64,000 bases of DNA from VRUE01 sp963730315 (GTDB lineage Bacteria > Actinomycetota > Thermoleophilia > Solirubrobacterales > 70-9). The notes beneath the pieces were generated by a model. It was given only the letters and a program-made list of their open reading frames with translations, had not been told where the DNA came from and did no database searches. Below, one piece after another: positions 59,982-64,000 of the stretch. Numbering within the stretch: the stretch's first letter is position 1; each line of letters begins with the position of its first letter. The translations under genes were made by a program, and so were the position numbers. The DNA lies in contig CAVSRD010000007.1 in NCBI GenBank assembly GCA_963730315.1, positions 62,001 through 126,000 of the forward strand, written 5' to 3'.

Positions 59982-60746
59982 TCATCTCTCAACGTCGAAC
60001 CTGAACGTCGTTGTCCCCAGCGTGACCTGGTCGCCCGCGCCGAGCCGGGTCGAGCCGACCCGCCGCCCGTTCACCTTGATCCCGTTGGTCGAGCCCAGGT
60101 CGGCGATCGTCCAATCGCCCTGCGCGGAGCGGCGCAGCTCGGCGTGGTGGCGGGAGACGTTGGGGTCGCGCAGCACGCAGTCGGCCTCCTTGGAGCGACC
60201 GATCGTCGCCCGCGGCCCCTCCAGCACGTAACGGCGGTCGTCGAGCGCGACCACCGCCCGAGTCGCCACCTCGGTGCGGCGGGCGGGACTCTCCTCCTGC
60301 GATGCCTCGCGCACCGCCGAGTAGACCATCGTGTGCCCCTCCTCCCCCTGGCGCGGAGCGGCGCCCTCGTGCGCCGGCGGCTTCACCAGCCGCGCCTGAA
60401 TGCCGAACTCGCCGAGCCGCAGCCGCTCGTCGGTCTCGAAGGAGACCGTCGGCCGGGTCAGCAGGTCGTAGTCGCGACGCCGCGCATGCTCCAGCAGGTA
60501 CCCCGCCAGCTCCTGCTCGAGCCCACGCTCGTAGCCCTCCAGTCGGGTGCGGTCCTTGTCGGAGAGGTAGACCGTGTACTCGTTGGGGACGTAGACCCGC
60601 GCAACCCCAGCCGTCTTGTGCGAGTCCATCTCCTTGGCCAGCTTGCGGGCCAGCTCCACCGGCTGCACCTCGGAGCTGAAGGCGCGGCTGAAGACGCCCT
60701 CGACGAGGCCTTCGATCCGACTCTCGAGGTTGCGTAGGACGCTGAT
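59982..60746 (-). CDS. fhaA: FhaA (DUF3662-FHA protein)
   Basis: 254 residues if the ATC at 60744-60746 is the start. The N-terminus SVLRNLESRIEGLVEGVFS matches the invariable beginning of FhaA (M-S-V-L-R-N-L-E), with ATC in the Met position; the next standard start, a GTG at 60668, would delete 26 conserved residues. DUF3662 spans ~10-120; the FHA domain at the C-terminus shows GPRATIGRSKEADCV, VSRHHAEL and LGSTNGIKVNG. FhaA regulates peptidoglycan biosynthesis, in mycobacteria by binding phosphorylated MviN (MurJ). A TAGGAT box lies 6 nt before the ATC. Confidence 0.92.
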   Translation of the reverse strand: MSVLRNLESRIEGLVEGVFSRAFSSEVQPVELARKLAKEMDSHKTAGVARVYVPNEYTVYLSDKDRTRLEGYERGLEQELAGYLLEHARRRDYDLLTRPTVSFETDERLRLGEFGIQARLVKPPAHEGAAPRQGEEGHTMVYSAVREASQEESPARRTEVATRAVVALDDRRYVLEGPRATIGRSKEADCVLRDPNVSRHHAELRRSAQGDWTIADLGSTNGIKVNGRRVGSTRLGAGDQVTLGTTTFRFDVER

Positions 60747-60755
60747 CGGAAAATC
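60744..60755 (-). promoter_or_regulatory. -10-like box and non-standard start of fhaA
   Basis: On the minus strand TAGGAT (60758-60753 region, overlapping the kinase TAG stop) is followed by TTTCCG and ATC-AGC-GTC. The spacing matches the leaderless promoters elsewhere in the window, which supports the ATC at 60744-60746 as the actual start. Confidence 0.45.
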
Positions 60756-61673
60756 CTACGGGAGAGCGAGGCTGTGGCCGGCTGCCAGCCAGGCGCCCAG
60801 CAGAGTGGCCGCGGCAAGCGCCCCGGCTCGCAGGCCGAGTGGGACGGCGGCGCCGGGGGGACGATCGGCGAGGTGGTCGAGCGAGTCCTCGATCGCGGCG
60901 CCGAGATCCTCCAGGGCAGGACGGTGGCTGGCGCGGCGCGCGAGAGCGGCGTCGATCGCCTCGCTCAGCTCCCGCGGCAGGTCGCGGCGCAGCCGGCGCA
61001 GCGAGCGCGGCCGGCCCCCGATCGCCCGCGCGGTGGCCGCCGGGGTGGCGCGCCGGTTCGGGTTTTCGCCGCTCCAGCACTCGTACAGGGTGACGGCCAG
61101 CGAGTAGACGTCGGCCTCGGGGCCTGCCGCACGCCCCTCGGCCTGCTCGGGGGACATATAGGCGAGGGTGCCGACCACGTCTCCTGGTGCGGTCAGCGCC
61201 GCGGCGTCGGCGAGCCGGGCGATTCCGAAGTCCATCAGCTTGGCGTGCGGCTCGCCCTCGTCGCCGACCAGGACGTTCTGCGGCTTCACGTCGCGATGGA
61301 CGACGCCGCGGGCGTGGGCGTGGTCGAGGGCCTCGCAGAGATCGGCGCCGATCTCTCCGATCTCGCGGTCGCTGAGCCTGCCTGCCGCATTCAGCTCGGC
61401 CAGGGTCGAGCCCTCGACCAGCTCGGTGACGAGCAGCGCGTTGCCGTCCTCCTCCCCGATCTCGTAGAGCGTGACGATGCCGGGGTGGTTGAGCCGCGCC
61501 GCCGCCTGCGCCTCGCGCAGCACCCGGGCGCCGGCGTCGCCGTGCGACTCGATCGCCTTGACCGCGACGGTCCGCTCCAGGCGCCCGTCCCAGGCCTCGT
61601 AGACGACGCCGAAGCCGCCGCTGCCGAGGCGGCGCTCGATCAGAAAGCGGTTGAGGACCAGGGAGCCGACCAA
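60756..61673 (-). CDS. Ser/Thr protein kinase without PASTA domains
   Basis: 305 residues from a TTG at 61671-61673, preceded by GGAGGGG. Kinase domain with LGSGGFGVVYEAWD, VAVKAIES, VVHRDVKPQNVLVG, MDFGIAR and YMSPEQ. After the domain (~residue 250) there is a short linker and one C-terminal helix (~280-300, LRAGALAAATLLGAWLAAG) with only a few residues beyond it. It occupies the promoter-proximal position of the operon, where pknA sits near pknB in mycobacteria. Acts on cytoplasmic FHA or division proteins. Confidence 0.93.
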   Translation of the reverse strand: MVGSLVLNRFLIERRLGSGGFGVVYEAWDGRLERTVAVKAIESHGDAGARVLREAQAAARLNHPGIVTLYEIGEEDGNALLVTELVEGSTLAELNAAGRLSDREIGEIGADLCEALDHAHARGVVHRDVKPQNVLVGDEGEPHAKLMDFGIARLADAAALTAPGDVVGTLAYMSPEQAEGRAAGPEADVYSLAVTLYECWSGENPNRRATPAATARAIGGRPRSLRRLRRDLPRELSEAIDAALARRASHRPALEDLGAAIEDSLDHLADRPPGAAVPLGLRAGALAAATLLGAWLAAGHSLALP

Positions 61674-61721
61674 AGCCCCTCCGACTTCGCCGCGCGGCGT
61701 CTTGCTCCTGCGGGGGTCGCT

Positions 61722-61741
61722 GCAAAAACCGCGTCTTTTGC
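61722..61741. repeat. Short inverted repeat between divergent kinase and CARDB genes
   Basis: GCAAAA (61722-61727) and TTTTGC (61736-61741) flank an 8-nt spacer. They are AT-rich islands in GC-rich DNA in a 140-nt divergent intergenic region, and could be an operator. No -35 element is evident nearby. Confidence 0.35.
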
Positions 61742-61813
61742 TGGGGGTCTCGATGCGGCGACCTGCCAGCGTGCATACTCTCCGACCAGCTAACCAGCCT
61801 GGAGAGCAGCTTC

Positions 61814-62851
61814 TTGGAGGAACCCGACGCATCCCGGCCGGGGCGCCGAGCGCGCCCGCCACGCCGTCCCCAACGGCAGCAGATCCTGCTCCGCCGCGCC
61901 CTCGCGCTCGGCGTCGGGCTGCTGATCCTGATCCTCATCGTGCTGGGCGTGCGGGGCTGCCTCAACGCCCGCAAGCACCGGGCGCTGAGCGACTACGCGC
62001 GCAACGTAACCCAGATCGTCGACGAGACGCAGCAGACCAGCAAGAGCTTCTTCGACAAGCTCTCGAACCCGGGCAAGCTCTCGGTCACCGAGTTCGTCGC
62101 CGAGGTCAACGCCGACCGCAGCGCGATGGACAACTACCTCGCCCGGGTCGAAGCGCTCGACACTCCAGGCGACATGGGAAACGCTCAGGGAACGCTCGAG
62201 CTGGTCTACGAGCTGCGCGACGCGGCGATGACCAAGATCGCCGACAAGATGAGCACGGCACTGGGCGACGCGGGCTCGAAGAAGGCAACCGAAGCGATCG
62301 CCAGGCAGATGCGGGTGCTGCTGGCGAGCGACGTCCTCTACAACACCGTCACGCGACCGGAGATCGACGGCGTGCTCGCCGACAACGGGATCGAAGGCGA
62401 CAACGTGCCGAGAAGCGAATTCCTCCTCGAAGAAACCAAGTGGCTGGACGAAGGCGCGGTCAGCGCGGCGCTCCGCGCGGTCAGCGGCTCAACCGCCGGC
62501 GCGACGCCCGGCGTCCACGGCCTCGGCCTGATCTCGACCAGCGTCAACGGCACCGAACTGAGCGCCGAAGGGCCGACCGCGGTCGCGGTCGAAGGGACGC
62601 CGGAAGTCGAAGTGCAGGTTCAGAACCAGGGCGAATCGACCGAGAACGGCGTCACCGTCTCGGTCACCGTCGACGGCAACACCGTGCAGCAGGACATCAG
62701 CAGCATCGGGGCCGGGGAAACGGCGGCGGTGACGATCCCCCTGACGCCCGCGCCGAAAGGCGAAGCGACCCTGGAAGTCGAAGCCGAACCGGTGCCGGGC
62801 GAGCAGGTCTCCGAAAACAACGAAGCCACCTACACGGTCCAGTTCGAATAG
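61814..62851 (+). CDS. Single-helix membrane protein with C-terminal CARDB-like domain
   Basis: 345 residues from a TTG at 61814, with GGAG 9 nt upstream. A basic N-terminus (RPGRRARPPRRPQRQQ) precedes one transmembrane helix (~28-48). The external part starts with an alpha-helical region (~50-205) and ends with a CARDB-like beta-sandwich (~245-345; VEVQVQNQGESTENGV, GAGETAAVTIPL, EPVPGEQVSENNEA). CARDB-type domains are adhesion or spacer modules. It diverges from the fhaA-ddl operon; cell-division relevance is inferred from this position only. Confidence 0.8.
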   Translation: MEEPDASRPGRRARPPRRPQRQQILLRRALALGVGLLILILIVLGVRGCLNARKHRALSDYARNVTQIVDETQQTSKSFFDKLSNPGKLSVTEFVAEVNADRSAMDNYLARVEALDTPGDMGNAQGTLELVYELRDAAMTKIADKMSTALGDAGSKKATEAIARQMRVLLASDVLYNTVTRPEIDGVLADNGIEGDNVPRSEFLLEETKWLDEGAVSAALRAVSGSTAGATPGVHGLGLISTSVNGTELSAEGPTAVAVEGTPEVEVQVQNQGESTENGVTVSVTVDGNTVQQDISSIGAGETAAVTIPLTPAPKGEATLEVEAEPVPGEQVSENNEATYTVQFE

Positions 62852-62855
62852 CGCG

Positions 62856-63689
62856 ATGCGGATCGCCTACCTCGGGCCGGCCGGGACCTTCACCGAAGAC
62901 GCGCTGCGCGAGACGGCCCCGCAGGCCGACTTCGACGCGGTGCGCACTCCCACCGTCCATGACGCGATCCTCGCCGTCGAGCGCGGCGAGGCCGACCGGG
63001 CGCTGGTCCCGTTCGAGAACTCGATCGAGGGGTCGGTGCGGAGCACGCTCGACACGCTCGCCTTCGAGACCGAGACGGCGACGATCGTCGGCGAGCACGA
63101 CTTCCGGGTGCGCGCCCATCTGATCGTGCGCGAGCCGATCGAGCTGGCCGAGGTCTCAGCGGTGCTCTCCCACCCTCAGCCGCTCGCCCAGTGCGCCGGC
63201 TTCCTCCGCGAGCAGCTGCCGGGGGTCGAAAGGCGCAGCGTCAGCAGCACCGCCGAGGCGGTGCGCATGGTCGGCGAGTCGGTGCGGCCCTGGGCGGCGA
63301 TCGGCGCCCGCTCGGCGGCCGACCTATACGGCTGCGCGGTGCTGCGCGAGGGAATCGAGGACGAGGCCGACAACGTGACCCGCTTCGTCTGGATCGCCCC
63401 CGGCGGCGAGCCGCCGCCCGGCGGCGAGCCGTCCCGCACCTCGCTCGTCTTCTCCGAGCTGGGCGAGGACCACCCCGGCGCCCTGGTCGAGGCGCTGCGC
63501 GAGTTCTCCAGCCGCGGCGTAAACCTCTCCCGGATCGAGTCCCGGCCGCTGCGTCGCGGGCTCGGCCGCTACATGTTCTTCATCGACGCCGAAGGGTCGC
63601 TGAACGACCCGCCGGTCGCGGAGGCGATCGCGGCGCTGCGCGAGAAGGCGGAATCGGTGCGCATCCTCGGCTCCTACCCGACGGAGTAG
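62856..63689 (+). CDS. pheA: Prephenate dehydratase
   Basis: 277 residues, the monofunctional length. Catalytic domain: YLGPAGTFTEDAL, VPFENSIEGSV, SSTAEAVRMV and the TRF motif NVTRFVWI. A C-terminal ACT domain follows from ~200 with ENHPGAL-type EDHPGALVEAL and the phenylalanine-binding ESRP (RIESRPLRRGLG). It converts prephenate to phenylpyruvate and is feedback-inhibited by phenylalanine. Starts 4 nt after the CARDB gene. Confidence 0.96.
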   Translation: MRIAYLGPAGTFTEDALRETAPQADFDAVRTPTVHDAILAVERGEADRALVPFENSIEGSVRSTLDTLAFETETATIVGEHDFRVRAHLIVREPIELAEVSAVLSHPQPLAQCAGFLREQLPGVERRSVSSTAEAVRMVGESVRPWAAIGARSAADLYGCAVLREGIEDEADNVTRFVWIAPGGEPPPGGEPSRTSLVFSELGEDHPGALVEALREFSSRGVNLSRIESRPLRRGLGRYMFFIDAEGSLNDPPVAEAIAALREKAESVRILGSYPTE

Positions 63690-63708
63690 CACGGGAAGGG
63701 GGTGTGCG

Positions 63709-63714
63709 TAGAAT
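63709..63714 (+). promoter_or_regulatory. -10 box of the terminal HNH gene
   Basis: TAGAAT lies 11 nt before the ATG at 63726 and 20 nt after the pheA stop. Confidence 0.5.
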
Positions 63715-63725
63715 TGCCGAGCAAG

Positions 63726-64000
63726 ATGGCACGCGTGCTCGTCTTGAACGCGACCTACGAGCCGATCAACGTCTGCACGTTGAGGCGGGCCGCCGTCCTG
63801 CTACTGAAGCAGAAAGCGGAACTGCTGGAGCGACGCGAGGGGGCGATCCACTCCGAGCACATGGCCCTGCACCGGCCCGACGTGATCCGCCTGGTCAGCT
63901 ACGTGCGGGTGCCGCGCGAGGCGCACCGCCGCAAGATCACGAGGCGCGCGGTGCTCGCCCGCGACGCCTGGACCTGCCAGTACTGCGGCTCAACCAAGTC
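63726..64000 (+). CDS. HNH endonuclease family protein (C-terminus beyond window)
   Basis: The frame is open to the right edge, about 91 residues so far. Starts ARVLVLNATYEPINVCTLRRA and reaches ARDAWTCQYCGS, the first C-x2-C of an HNH module; the catalytic His and Asn residues lie beyond the window. The YEPIN and AVLARDAWTCQYC pattern is that of small actinobacterial HNH nucleases of about 165 residues. Role unknown. Confidence 0.88.
   Translation, partial: MARVLVLNATYEPINVCTLRRAAVLLLKQKAELLERREGAIHSEHMALHRPDVIRLVSYVRVPREAHRRKITRRAVLARDAWTCQYCGSTK

Overview
The window is high-GC DNA (roughly 70 percent by eye) with dense, often overlapping genes, frequent GTG/TTG starts and many starts only 5-10 nt downstream of a TANNNT box. 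The gene set (FHA proteins, PP2C phosphatase, SEDS protein, class B PBP and PASTA kinase in one block; MocR, TetR and MarR regulators; a LexA-boxed dnaE2 block) points to an actinobacterium, most likely Thermoleophilia/Solirubrobacterales. That placement is inference from gene content, not from a marker RNA; no tRNA, rRNA, CRISPR array or insertion sequence was recognised.

Layout. 1-9.5 kb: mixed housekeeping and stress genes, including an NHL beta-propeller protein, a small HNH nuclease carrying a recombinase-like tail, a methyltransferase, an HtrA-type protease, a phosphoribosyltransferase-hydrolase fusion, and a TetR/cupin divergent pair with a visible operator. 9.5-20 kb: FMN oxidase and MocR divergent pair, DMT transporter, kelch/ASST-like propeller, duplicated pentapeptide-repeat protein, hydrolase-cyclase fusion, tautomerase, OsmC, TetR and MarR regulators with palindromic operators. 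20-25 kb: ABC exporter (ATPase plus two permeases), OmpR-type two-component pair and a b-type cytochrome-like membrane protein. 25-29.5 kb: a mutagenic-repair block led by a LexA box: an ImuB-like protein lacking its polymerase catalytic half, a DUF6504-like small protein, and dnaE2 interrupted by two +1 frameshifts. 29.5-33.2 kb: three related TetR genes around a nucleotide-sugar dehydrogenase.

33-36.7 kb: enoyl-CoA hydratase, metF, an alpha/beta hydrolase and a DUF3105 protein. 36.6-48.4 kb: a surface-polysaccharide locus (FemAB-like and GNAT acyltransferases, initiating sugar transferase, three glycosyltransferases, flippase, O-antigen ligase/polymerase, LytR_C protein, CapD/FlaA1-type dehydratase). 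48.4-52.5 kb: DedA, undecaprenyl-pyrophosphate phosphatase, purM and a Ser/Thr kinase whose ectodomain resembles the one on actinobacterial MurJ. 52.5-61.7 kb, minus strand: kinase, fhaA, fhaB, pstP, rodA/ftsW, pbpA, PASTA pknB, ddl, i.e. the actinobacterial growth and division signalling operon with D-Ala-D-Ala ligase appended. 61.8-64 kb: a CARDB-type anchored protein, prephenate dehydratase and a truncated HNH nuclease.

The genes converge on the envelope: lipid carrier recycling (uppP), polymer export, peptidoglycan precursor (ddl), synthase pair (rodA/pbpA) and their phospho-signalling. The observations most worth following are the SOS-boxed reduced mutasome, the superimposed divergent -10 boxes at 10.2 and 41.1 kb, the kinase with a MurJ-like ectodomain, and two well-recognised proteins (FhaA and UppP) whose conserved N-termini begin at ATC and CTG rather than a standard start codon.
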